39,879 nucleotides of DNA, taken from the NCBI GenBank assembly GCA_964520045.1, contig CAZFMJ010000024.1, positions 1-39,879 of the forward strand, read 5' to 3'. This stretch comes from CAZFMJ01 sp964520045. Its GTDB lineage: Bacteria; Elusimicrobiota; Elusimicrobia; Elusimicrobiales; CAZFMJ01. A program made the translations under genes and the position numbers. Below the pieces are notes generated by a model. It did no database searches and was not told the DNA's origin. It saw nothing but the letters and a program-made list of their open reading frames with translations. Each line of letters starts with the position of its first letter. Within the stretch, counting starts at the first letter, position 1. This document shows positions 24,439 to 32,294 of the stretch, in pieces.

Positions 24439-25002
24439 ATGGCGGAACCGATAAAAGTGCCCAAACTTAACAAAGAGCAGATCCAGCTTATTTTTGCGGT
24501 TGTTTTTTGTTCGGGCGCCCTGTTTTTCGTCTATTGGAAATATTTCTTAGCGCCCACTTCGTCCAGAATTACTGAGGCATCCAAGAAGCTGGAGTCTGTG
24601 GAGCGGGACATAAAATCGGCGGAAAGTCAGGAAAAAAGACTGGATAAGCTTAAGGTCGAAGTCGCGAATTTAAAGGAACAGAGGAATAATGCCGAAAAGC
24701 GTCTTCCCAAGGGAAGAAACATGCCAGACCTTATTTACACGCTTAACGATATGGCGCGCAAATATAACGTGGAGGTAAATTCCATCTCGCCGCAGGGGAA
24801 AAGTCCGAAACAGTATTTTACCGAGGTGTATTACGGAATAAGTCTCAACGGCACTTACCATTCGCTGGGTAAATTTCTTACGGCGCTGGGCGTATCGGAA
24901 AGGATTTTCAGCACAAAAGGCCTTACTATCAGCGCTGCTTCTTCCGGCGTCAATACGGTGTCCGCCACTTTTATGCTTGTAACGTACCAGTATAACGGAT
25001 AG
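24439..25002 (+). CDS. pilO: Type IV pilus inner membrane protein PilO
   Basis: A 187-residue PilO: short cytoplasmic start (KVPKLNKEQIQLIF), one transmembrane helix (about 15-33), coiled coil (about 44-85, with repeated E, K and L) and a periplasmic ferredoxin-like domain with the family's LPKGRNMPDLIYTLNDMARKY and YYGISLNGTYHSLGKFLTAL. PilN and PilO form the heterodimer linking PilM to PilP and PilQ. An AAAACAGGG-type purine stretch, not a good SD, precedes the ATG. Located 15 bp after pilN. Confidence 0.92.
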   Translation: MAEPIKVPKLNKEQIQLIFAVVFCSGALFFVYWKYFLAPTSSRITEASKKLESVERDIKSAESQEKRLDKLKVEVANLKEQRNNAEKRLPKGRNMPDLIYTLNDMARKYNVEVNSISPQGKSPKQYFTEVYYGISLNGTYHSLGKFLTALGVSERIFSTKGLTISAASSGVNTVSATFMLVTYQYNG

Positions 25003-25021
25003 CGGCCGGCGAAAAAATAAT

Positions 25022-25507
25022 ATGGATAAATTTTTCCACATAGGGATATTCTGGTTTGCCGCCTGCGCGTTGTTCGGCTCCGCGCCGGCGCTGGCGCAGG
25101 ATGCGGCGGTCGCGAAATCCACGCAGACCCTGAATGCCGCGGCTCCCGTTCAGGCGGTCGAGCAGTTTTACCGCGCCGAGAATTTAATCGATCCGTTCAT
25201 CCCCGCCGGGGCGGGAGGAGAGACCTCATCCAGAGTTACGGCGCAGAGCTCGGCTAAAGCGGCGGAGAACATGAGCATACATGACCTTGTGCTTACCGGT
25301 ATAATGGAAGATGAAGGCGGTAAACAGGCGCTGTTGAATAATCCGGCCACCGGTTTAAACTATGTGCTTTCTAAGGGCAGGCTTTGGGACATAAAGAAGA
25401 AACAGGTTCCCGGAATAAGCGGCGTAATACGGGGCAAGCAGGTCGTGCTGATGACGGCGGATGAGGATATACAGCCGCTTAATCTTCACGAGAAAGAAAA
25501 AAAATAA
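25022..25507 (+). CDS. pilP: Type IV pilus periplasmic protein PilP
   Basis: A 161-residue exported protein with a signal peptide ending ...GSAPALAQ (cleavage near residue 26). A cysteine at residue 15 sits in FAAC, a poor lipobox, so lipidation as in classical PilP is doubtful. After a flexible stretch with YRAENLIDPFIP, the PilP fold is seen as IHDLVLTGIMEDEGGKQALLNNPATGLNYVLSKG followed by WDIKKKQVPGI and GVIRGKQVVLM. PilP links the PilN/PilO pair to the secretin. Position and order support the call. Confidence 0.88.
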   Translation: MDKFFHIGIFWFAACALFGSAPALAQDAAVAKSTQTLNAAAPVQAVEQFYRAENLIDPFIPAGAGGETSSRVTAQSSAKAAENMSIHDLVLTGIMEDEGGKQALLNNPATGLNYVLSKGRLWDIKKKQVPGISGVIRGKQVVLMTADEDIQPLNLHEKEKK

Positions 25508-25531
25508 TTTATTCAATAACGGAGTCCCATT

Positions 25532-27475
25532 ATGAAAAAAATGATTGCAACTGTAGCGGCGTTGGCACTGGCCGTGCCGGTTCCCGTTCTTGCCGCCGCC
25601 GCGCAAATTGCCAATATTGAGTCTGTGAAAGTTTCTCCCGACAGCATTGTCATACGCACCGATACTCCGGTAAAGTATAATTCTTTCATGACTTCCGTGC
25701 CCCCCAGGCTGATTGTCGAGCTTCTTAATTCCCGCTCCGCGTCTTTAAAAAGTCTTGACGGGGCCGGGACAGTGCTTAAAAGAGTGCGTTACGGCCAATA
25801 TCAGAGCAAGCCCGTAAGCATTTCCAGGGTAGTTCTTGATCTTTCGGAAAAAGCGGCTTATGACATAGTTTCCAGCGGTTCCCAATTATTGGTCAGCCTT
25901 AAGGGTAAATCGGGGATTTTGCCGGGTGATTTGAAAGATGCTCCGGAATCCGCCCCGCTTCGCGGGACAGTCTCTTCCGCTGAAGCTAAGGAATCCGTAA
26001 AAGACGCCTCCGCTGTTTCGGTCGAAGCGGCCGAGGATTCGGATGAAAAGGAGATTATTTCCGAGGACGTAGCCGCGCAGGAGGATTCTGAGGCTGTAGC
26101 CATGGCCGAAGAACAGCCGAAGCCCGTTCAAAAAATTTTGCCGTCAAAGCAAAAAAAATTCTACGCATGGCGTACGGGGGACATAGTAAACAGTCTTCCG
26201 AAGGAATCTGTGTCTCTTGATTACGATTCGGCCGACGTGCGGGATATCCTGAGTTGGATGGCGTCCAAGGCAGGGTTTAATATCATATACACAAACGATG
26301 TGGCGGGCGTGGTGACCCTGCGCCTGAATAACGTCCCTTTTGACGAAGCGTTTAAGACGGTGCTCAATCTCAAGGGTCTGGCCACGGAACAGGTGGGGAA
26401 CAGTATATTGAGGATCGCCACTCCGCAGGTGCTTCTGGCGGAGCGCCAGCAGGCTTTGCCCGTCACCAGGATTTTTTCAATTAATTACACTAAGGCCGAG
26501 GAACTAAAGACGCAGGTTGATAGCGTTATGTCTGCGGAGGGAAGAAAAGGGGTCACTACCGCGGATAAAAACAATAACGTGCTGATCGTCACTGACACTC
26601 CCGGCGGGATAGAAACGATGGCCCGGCTTATAAGACAGCTTGATCAGAGGCCGAAGCAGGTGCTGATCGAAGCCAAACTGGTTGAAGTATCGCTCAATAA
26701 CAGTTTCAATCTCGGCATACAGTGGTCCGCTTACGGCGCAGATAACGGCAGGGTGAACGGCAAGCCGGGCATTAATTACGTAGGGTCGGGTACCAAATTG
26801 CCTGACGAGTTTACGGGCCCGCTTAATCCCTCAGGGCTGGGAACGGGTATCCCCCAGCCGCTTGCTGGAGGCGGCGGCGGAACAGGAGTAAATCTTCCGG
26901 CAAGCGTTATTTACGGCGCATTCAGGTTCGGAAGAATTGCCAGCAATTATATGTTTGACTCCACGCTTTCGGCTGCGGCTCAGAAGTCAAAAGTCAAGGT
27001 TCTTTCGGATCCTAAAGTGGCCACTTTAAATAACAAAGAAGCCACTATAAACATAACCACACAGATTCCTTACACTACCACCGAAACTACGCAGACGGTG
27101 CCGCCCATATCCACTACAAAGGTCACATATCTTACGGTCGGCATAATGCTGACGGTTACCCCAACGATAAACGGGGACGGCAGGGTTTCATTGAAAATCA
27201 AGCCGAGCGTAAGCCAGCCCTCGGCCACTATAGCCGCGGTGGCCGGAGGAGCGCCCGGAATTGATATGCGAAGCGCCGATACCACGGTTCTTATAAAAGA
27301 CGGCGAAACCGTCGTTATAGGCGGTCTTATCCATGATTCTATAAGCGAAGGATTTTTCAAGGTTCCGCTTTTGGGCGATATCCCGATAGCCGGCTGGCTT
27401 TTCAAGAAGAAAACCACAAGCCGCGACCGCATGGAACTGCTTATTTTTGTAACTCCCAGAATATTGGAAGGATGA
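25532..27475 (+). CDS. pilQ: Type IV pilus secretin PilQ
   Basis: A 647-residue outer-membrane secretin. It has a signal peptide (1-24), one AMIN domain (about 28-125), an acidic alanine/glutamate-rich linker (about 130-215), a secretin N0/STN domain (227-300, VSLDYDSADVRDILSWMASKAGFNII), an N1 domain (311-372) and the gate-forming secretin domain (about 375-645) with VPLLGDIPIAGWLF at 611-624. Linker residues 140-155 (SAPLRGTVSSAEAKES) are a palindromic repeat element inserted in frame, also found in the TPR gene. GGAG lies 8 bp before the ATG. PilQ forms the pore for the pilus fibre. A glycine-rich patch (445-452) within the secretin part is probably surface exposed. Confidence 0.95.
   Translation: MKKMIATVAALALAVPVPVLAAAAQIANIESVKVSPDSIVIRTDTPVKYNSFMTSVPPRLIVELLNSRSASLKSLDGAGTVLKRVRYGQYQSKPVSISRVVLDLSEKAAYDIVSSGSQLLVSLKGKSGILPGDLKDAPESAPLRGTVSSAEAKESVKDASAVSVEAAEDSDEKEIISEDVAAQEDSEAVAMAEEQPKPVQKILPSKQKKFYAWRTGDIVNSLPKESVSLDYDSADVRDILSWMASKAGFNIIYTNDVAGVVTLRLNNVPFDEAFKTVLNLKGLATEQVGNSILRIATPQVLLAERQQALPVTRIFSINYTKAEELKTQVDSVMSAEGRKGVTTADKNNNVLIVTDTPGGIETMARLIRQLDQRPKQVLIEAKLVEVSLNNSFNLGIQWSAYGADNGRVNGKPGINYVGSGTKLPDEFTGPLNPSGLGTGIPQPLAGGGGGTGVNLPASVIYGAFRFGRIASNYMFDSTLSAAAQKSKVKVLSDPKVATLNNKEATINITTQIPYTTTETTQTVPPISTTKVTYLTVGIMLTVTPTINGDGRVSLKIKPSVSQPSATIAAVAGGAPGIDMRSADTTVLIKDGETVVIGGLIHDSISEGFFKVPLLGDIPIAGWLFKKKTTSRDRMELLIFVTPRILEG
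25952..25996 (+). repeat. Palindromic element inserted in frame in pilQ
   Basis: About 45 bp starting GCCCCGCTTCGCGGGAC, with the short stem GCCCCGC/GCGGGAC, then AGTCTCTTCCGCTGAAG and AAGGAATCC. It is nearly identical to the reverse complement of 13274-13325 in the TPR gene. It encodes APLRGTVSSAEAKES in the linker between the AMIN and STN domains. Confidence 0.8.
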
Positions 27476-27750
27476 GGGGGAAGGTAAATGGTAGACGGGA
27501 GACGGTAGACGGAAGATTCAGAAAAGGTAAATGGTAGACGGGAAATGGTAGACGGAAGAGGAAAAATGGAAGAGGTTTTATTTCGCCTTCTACCACTTAC
27601 AATCTATCATCTGTCTTTTTCTGGCTTTGTTTTTCTGTTTTCCTTCTGCCTTTTACTATCTTCTGTTTACTTTCCGCTGTTTTATTGTCTACTGTTTTTT
27701 TGATTTGTTTTACCTTCTACCGTTTACCATTTACCATCTACCTTTGAAGA
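27476..27750. repeat. Long purine tract followed by long pyrimidine tract (imperfect inverted repeats)
   Basis: From the pilQ stop, the plus strand is almost all purine up to about 27578, with repeated GGTAAATGG and GGTAGACGG words. From 27585 to 27746 it is nearly all pyrimidine, ending TACCGTTTACCATTTACC and CATCTACC, which complement the first arm. The RNA could form a hairpin of more than 100 nt. The tract separates pilQ from the first glycan gene and may end the pil transcript. Confidence 0.7.
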
Positions 27751-27757
27751 ATAGAAT

Positions 27758-29215
27758 ATGTCGGGAATTTTTCTTTCAATTGTCGTGGGGTTGGCTCCGC
27801 TTCTGCGGGGCGTATGGGATGTGTGGGCGCAGTCGGCGGTTCAAATATTTATTTTCGCCGGGATGTGCGCGTGGCTTTGCCTTAAAATTTTTAAGGGGGA
27901 ATTGCCGTGCGGGTATATCGGCGAGACCTGTCTGCTTTTAGCCGCAGTTCTGTCGTCCGCCGCGTCCGCTATGTTGAGTCCGGTTAATTTTATTTCGGCG
28001 CAGGAATTCGGGAATTTCGCCGCGGCTCTTATAATAGCTTTTGTTTCGATGCATGCGTCGGAAAAGGACGGACTGCTGGCGGACAAAGCTCTTCGTTTTT
28101 CGGCCTGGATCGTTTTTCTGCTGGCGTTTTATCAGAAATTTTTTGAGAAAAGCGGTTTTGTGGCTTCAAGCCTTGTTACCCCGAACAGCCTTGCCGCTTT
28201 TTCAATAATGCTTTTTCCGCTTGCGGTTTTATGGCGCGACTGGCTGCTTGCCGCTGGCATGTCGGCAATTATCCTGTGGACGGGTTCTCAGGCCGCTCTG
28301 CTTTCTCTTGCGGCCGCCGGCGTGTTTGCTTTTCGTGACGTGCGTATAAAAAAACTCCTGGGGGTTTTGGCTTTTGTTTTAGCCGCCGCCGTTGTTGTTG
28401 AAAGCATGAAGGGTTCGTCTTTAATACACGACAGGCTGGTATGGTGGGAAGCGGCGCGGCGCATGATCGCGGATAAACCGCTGGCGGGATTTGGTCCGGG
28501 CGCATTCGCGTATGTTTTCCCGGCGTATCATGAACCTGCAGCGGGAGGGGTTTCGACCCTGTACGTCCATAATTATTTCCTTCAGTTTGCCGCGGAAAAC
28601 GGGATATTGTGCAGTTTTTTATGGCTGGGATGGATAGCATGGTCTTTATCGAGGATCAGGGGATATGTCCGATGGGCGACAAGCGCCGTTTTAATTCATT
28701 CCATTTTTGATTTCGGGCTTTCCATACCGGCTAATTTGCTGGTTTTATGTTATTTGCTGGGCAGAAGAGACGTTCAAGCGGGCGAAGAGACTTTTAGGAT
28801 ACAATCGCGGCAGAAACGCGTTCTTGCGGTCTGCATTACGGCTGTCTTCTTCATTTATTCCTGCGCGGGCGCCTATAAGCGGTGGGATATTCACAAATCG
28901 GTCGTGTCGGCGGGCATGGCTTACAGCGCGGGCGACCCGGCGTCGGCGGAAAAACTTCTTGACGCTGCGGTCGGATTGGGAGGGAGGGACGGCAATATAT
29001 ACGTTCTGCGCGGGAACATCCGTCTTGACGAGGCGGTGAGAACCGGCAAAAAAGCTGATTTTTTCCCGGCCGCCGCAGCTTTTGAACAGGCGCTTTTATT
29101 GAATCCGTTCAGACCGGCTACTTACGCCGCGCTTGAGCGCATTTATCATGACGCAGGCGAGAAGAGTCTGGAAGAAAATATCCGGATAAGAAGAGCCCGG
29201 ATTTTTAAATGGTAA
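27758..29215 (+). CDS. O-antigen ligase/polymerase-like membrane protein with TPR tail (first of two)
   Basis: A 485-residue protein with about ten hydrophobic helices up to residue 375, then a soluble C-terminal tetratricopeptide-like part (about 385-475: SAGMAYSAGDPASAEKLLDAAVGLGGRDGNIYVLRGNIRLDEA). The Wzy/WaaL family signature is the periplasmic loop before the last helices: HDRLVWWEAARRMIADKPLAGFGPGAFAYVF and VHNYFLQFAAENGILC. Such enzymes transfer or polymerise lipid-linked glycans; members next to pil genes can be protein O-glycosyltransferases (PglL/TfpW type). Its place right behind pilQ makes pilin glycosylation possible but unproven. The ATG at 27758 has a weak purine stretch (AAGAA) before it. 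Confidence 0.8.
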   Translation: MSGIFLSIVVGLAPLLRGVWDVWAQSAVQIFIFAGMCAWLCLKIFKGELPCGYIGETCLLLAAVLSSAASAMLSPVNFISAQEFGNFAAALIIAFVSMHASEKDGLLADKALRFSAWIVFLLAFYQKFFEKSGFVASSLVTPNSLAAFSIMLFPLAVLWRDWLLAAGMSAIILWTGSQAALLSLAAAGVFAFRDVRIKKLLGVLAFVLAAAVVVESMKGSSLIHDRLVWWEAARRMIADKPLAGFGPGAFAYVFPAYHEPAAGGVSTLYVHNYFLQFAAENGILCSFLWLGWIAWSLSRIRGYVRWATSAVLIHSIFDFGLSIPANLLVLCYLLGRRDVQAGEETFRIQSRQKRVLAVCITAVFFIYSCAGAYKRWDIHKSVVSAGMAYSAGDPASAEKLLDAAVGLGGRDGNIYVLRGNIRLDEAVRTGKKADFFPAAAAFEQALLLNPFRPATYAALERIYHDAGEKSLEENIRIRRARIFKW

Positions 29216-29236
29216 CGGTTCGTAATGGAATAACAG

Positions 29237-29492
29237 GTAACTATCAAAATATAGAACGCTGATAACGCAGTCCCATTCCTTCCTCAAAGGCGTTGAGAAT
29301 GGGTCAGTCCAAACTCACTGCCTTTATGGATGGTTTGGACAGATTTTTATGATTAAGCATGATTTTTTCCATTTAAAAACCTTTCCGAGTGTTTGTAATT
29401 ATCTGCATTTATCATATTCATCTGCGCCCCGCAAACTGCGCGGGACTGCTTCGCTGTCATCTGCGTTCCACTCATCGTTGCGGAGCAGTTAT
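29237..29492. mobile_element. MITE-like element, copy 2 (about 256 bp, interrupted)
   Basis: Left end GTAACTAT (29237), then TAGAACGCTGATAACGCAG (29252-29270), hairpins CCCATT...AATGGG and CCAAAC...GTTTGG (29272-29338), an AT-rich middle, and a right end GTCATCTGCGTTCCA (29457-29469 region) to GCAGTTAT (29485-29492). Just before the right terminal repeat it has an extra CCCCGC...GCGGGAC segment (29427-29445) not found in the copy at 33483. That segment looks like the palindromic element of pilQ, so one repeat may have inserted into the other. Confidence 0.65.
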
Positions 29493-31223
29493 GCTAATTT
29501 CCAGGCGTTGTTTTTATGCGTATGGTGGTTGGCATGCTTATGTTCCGGAGGAGGAAGATCTTTCCAATCATGGTCGGTTTTATCTCTGCTGTTGGTCGTG
29601 TTCGCGGCGGCGAATTACCGGCGCCTTAGTTTTTTTTCGGGGAGGAGTCTTTGGTGTGTGTGGGGGGTATGGATTTGTATCTCTTTGTTTTTTTCATTTG
29701 AGCCGCTGAACAGTTCATGGACAGTATGGAAGCAGATTGTTTTTCTTGTTTTTATTCTGCTTTCCGAAAGATTTTTTTCAGCCGGGGCCGGGCGTATGCT
29801 GATGATAACGATATGCGCCGGCGCCGTCGTAGCGGGAACGGCTGTTTTGGCCGGGGCTTCCTTCGACTTGGCATATGGAATCCTTTACCCGAACCGTAAT
29901 TATACGGCGTCAATAATTGCCGCGGCAGCCGGATGTCTGTTTTCCCTTTCTTTTGAAAGAGAACAAGGTAAATACCGATTTTTTTATTTAGCGGCGAGTC
30001 TGCTTTTATTCGCGGTATTGCTGAGCATGAGGGTAAGGGGCGCTTTAATAGCGGTAATAACCGTTTATGTAATTATTTTGCTGGCCGGAAAACAATTCAG
30101 TTTTTTTAAAATTTTGACCGCGGCAGGCATAATATCTATTTTGGCGGCATTGGTTATCTCTCCCGCGCAATTAGGGTCTATTATAAAAATTGAAGATATA
30201 CGGTCATTCCAAAGGCTCAATATTTGGTCGACAGCTGTAAAAACGGCTATGGATTATCCGGTTTTCGGGGTAGGTCCGGGGTGTTTTGAGCGCGGATATT
30301 TTCTGCATAATTTTCCGGTTTTTGACGGCATATCCTTTTACGGCAGGTTTGCCGATCATGCCCATAACGAACCGCTTAATATGGCCGTTGAAACAGGCTG
30401 GCTGGGAGCCTTTTTGTTTATCGCCGCTTTTTGGAAATCAGTAAGTTCGGCCGGCCGATCGGTTTGCGGCAGAGCCGGCCGCGCAATGGCCGTCGTATTA
30501 TTCGCCGAGGCTTTTGTGGATGGAATATTCATGCTCCCCGCCGTGCAAATGCTTTTCGGCGCAAGCCTGGGCTGCTGCACTGCAGATTCCGCAGTCTCGG
30601 CGGAAAAGACTGTTCCGCGCAGCGGTGCGGGACACGGCCTCGGCGGCAAAAACGGCAAGGCGCCGGGAATTATTTTGGGGATACTGCTGTTGTTCGGGGT
30701 ATCGGCGGTTGCCTTAAAAAAATCGGCAATAGACTGGAGCCGGTGCGCCGATTCCGCGCATGGCGCGTCTTTTAAAAAAACATGTTTGGAACGGATGGTT
30801 AAAATTTTTCCGGCTGATTTCGAGCTGTTTTCTAAAATGGCCGACATGCAGATGACGGCCGTTCCTGCCAATCCGGCGGCCGCGGCGGCTTTTCTGGAAC
30901 AGGCGCTTGCATACAATCCCACAAATGCAGGGCTTCGGGCAAAAAAAGGCTGGATATATTTTTTAACCGGCAACAGCGCTCAGGCTGAAAGGGATGCGTT
31001 AAAAGCCGTGTCGCTCGAACCCAATATGGCAAGAGCAAGGCTTTTGCTTGCGCAGATATATTTTAAAAAAGGGGATATTAAAAAGGCGCAAGGGGAAATT
31101 GATGCGATAGCGCGTATCGCATATAAATCCGCCGATTCCGGCGGTCCTTATAATGCTTCTGTCGTTTCATTTGATAATGCCGAATATATGCAGTTGAAGC
31201 AGAAGTTGAAAAAGATTACGTAA
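29349..31223 (+). CDS. O-antigen ligase/polymerase-like membrane protein with TPR tail (second of two)
   Basis: The frame gives 624 residues. About 50 N-terminal residues are encoded by the MITE-like repeat; the first helix (FQALFLCVWWLACLCSG) begins only near residue 52, and there is no in-frame ATG before it outside the repeat, so the start may have been captured from it. About ten helices follow. The Wzy/WaaL loop is RLNIWSTAVKTAMDYPVFGVGPGCFERGYF and HAHNEPLNMAVETGWLGAFLF. After the last helix comes a linker with DSAVSAEKTVPRSGAG, an in-frame palindromic element, then another helix and two to three TPR motifs (about 510-600). Overall architecture equals that of the upstream gene, so they probably work on the same glycan. 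Confidence 0.75.
   Translation: MIKHDFFHLKTFPSVCNYLHLSYSSAPRKLRGTASLSSAFHSSLRSSYANFQALFLCVWWLACLCSGGGRSFQSWSVLSLLLVVFAAANYRRLSFFSGRSLWCVWGVWICISLFFSFEPLNSSWTVWKQIVFLVFILLSERFFSAGAGRMLMITICAGAVVAGTAVLAGASFDLAYGILYPNRNYTASIIAAAAGCLFSLSFEREQGKYRFFYLAASLLLFAVLLSMRVRGALIAVITVYVIILLAGKQFSFFKILTAAGIISILAALVISPAQLGSIIKIEDIRSFQRLNIWSTAVKTAMDYPVFGVGPGCFERGYFLHNFPVFDGISFYGRFADHAHNEPLNMAVETGWLGAFLFIAAFWKSVSSAGRSVCGRAGRAMAVVLFAEAFVDGIFMLPAVQMLFGASLGCCTADSAVSAEKTVPRSGAGHGLGGKNGKAPGIILGILLLFGVSAVALKKSAIDWSRCADSAHGASFKKTCLERMVKIFPADFELFSKMADMQMTAVPANPAAAAAFLEQALAYNPTNAGLRAKKGWIYFLTGNSAQAERDALKAVSLEPNMARARLLLAQIYFKKGDIKKAQGEIDAIARIAYKSADSGGPYNASVVSFDNAEYMQLKQKLKKIT
30585..30633 (-). repeat. Palindromic element inserted in the second Wzy-like gene, opposite orientation
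   Basis: GATTCCGCAGTCTCGGCGGA to TGCGGGAC is the reverse complement of the pilQ-type element with several substitutions. Read with the gene it gives DSAVSAEKTVPRSGAG. The pilQ element read on its other strand gives DSLASAEETVPRSGAD, which is the same peptide apart from three or four changes. Confidence 0.65.
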
Positions 31224-31248
31224 GGCCTATAATTGTTATAATCATTTG

Positions 31249-31302
31249 AGGGTAAAAGGTAGACGGTGGACGGCATGTCCTTCTTTTACCGTTCCCCGTC
31301 TT
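31249..31302. repeat. Short GGTAGACGG-type inverted repeat before the YbhN-like gene
   Basis: GGGTAAAAGGTAGACGG (31250-31266) faces CTTCTTTTACCGTTCCCC (31281-31298), including the perfect pair GGTAAAAG/CTTTTACC. It is the smallest member of the family also seen around 19022, 19795 and 27476. An in-frame GTG at 31266 within it could extend the downstream gene but is unlikely to be used. Confidence 0.5.
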
Positions 31303-31313
31303 GTTTTATTATT

Positions 31314-32294
31314 ATGAACCGTAAAATTTCAATACTGCTGGGAGTCGCTTTCAGCGCAGTTTTTTTGGGCCTTGCGGCCAGAAGCGTGGATATAAGCGCT
31401 TTTAAGGGTGTTTACGCAAAAATAAATCCGTTTGAAATCGTATGTATAGCCGCCGTAATGGTGGGCGAAATTTTTTTGCGGGGCGTGCGCTGGAAGCTGC
31501 TGCTTATTCCGGCATGCAGGGCAAAATTATCGGACACTTTCCGGCTTGAAACAATAGGCCTGGCTTTGAATAATGTTCTGCCGCTCAGGCTTGGAGAGGT
31601 CGGCAGGGCCACGTTAGGCGGGCAGATCATGGGTATGCCGTTTCTTACCTGTCTGTCCAGCATCATGGTGGAGCGGGCATTGGATGTATTTTCGCTTTTT
31701 ATGGTGTTTATGATAGTTTCGCGCGGAAGCACGGAGGGATGGGCCGCGGATTACCGCGTGCTGGCGTGGATTTTGCTTGCAGCCGTTTTTTTTGGGATTT
31801 TATTTATGGTTTTTTCCGACTATATAATTAAAAAAAGCCCTACGGCGGCTTCATTGCTTGAGAAATTCCCGAAAGCCGGAAAAGTCACGCGCCAGCTGGC
31901 CGCCGGAGCAGGGGCTTTAAGGAATTGGAAAACTGCCGCCGCAATTTTGATTTTGGGCTTCAGCATATGGTTCATAGACGCGTATGTATATTATTTTACC
32001 GGCCGTGTTATCGGAATTGATCCGTGGATAAATTATCGGCAGGCGCTGACCTTGCTTTGCTTTGCCGCCGCCTCCGGAATAATGCCTGCGGTGCCCGGAT
32101 ATTTCGGCACATATGAATATGCCATGGTCAAGGTGCTCAACGGCTGGGGCATATCCGAAACAATAGGCATGGCTTATGCCGGGTTCCTGCATATAACAAT
32201 GTATATCGTAGTGACGGGACTCGGTGTTATTTTCCTTTATCAGACGGGGCATTCCCTGAGCGGGGTTTGGAATTCCCTGAAAAACCGCAGATGA
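31314..32294 (+). CDS. YbhN/UPF0104-family (LPG synthase TM-like) membrane protein
   Basis: A 326-residue polytopic protein with eight or so hydrophobic segments. Family marks are GEIFLRGVRWKLLL near the start, LNNVLPLRLGEVGRATLGGQ (the conserved N-x-x-P-x-R-x-GE segment), SSIMVERALDVFSLF and the late AASGIMPAVPGYFGTYEYAMV. This family includes the flippase part of MprF and YbhN proteins thought to move or modify lipids. In a glycan locus it may handle the lipid carrier. I use the ATG at 31314; upstream codons lie in repeat sequence. The stop overlaps the next start (ATGA at 32291). Confidence 0.85.
   Translation: MNRKISILLGVAFSAVFLGLAARSVDISAFKGVYAKINPFEIVCIAAVMVGEIFLRGVRWKLLLIPACRAKLSDTFRLETIGLALNNVLPLRLGEVGRATLGGQIMGMPFLTCLSSIMVERALDVFSLFMVFMIVSRGSTEGWAADYRVLAWILLAAVFFGILFMVFSDYIIKKSPTAASLLEKFPKAGKVTRQLAAGAGALRNWKTAAAILILGFSIWFIDAYVYYFTGRVIGIDPWINYRQALTLLCFAAASGIMPAVPGYFGTYEYAMVKVLNGWGISETIGMAYAGFLHITMYIVVTGLGVIFLYQTGHSLSGVWNSLKNRR

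Noticed and set aside
30356..30973. A 205-codon minus-strand frame
   Set aside because: Antisense to the second Wzy-like gene, whose helices and TPR motifs are convincing.
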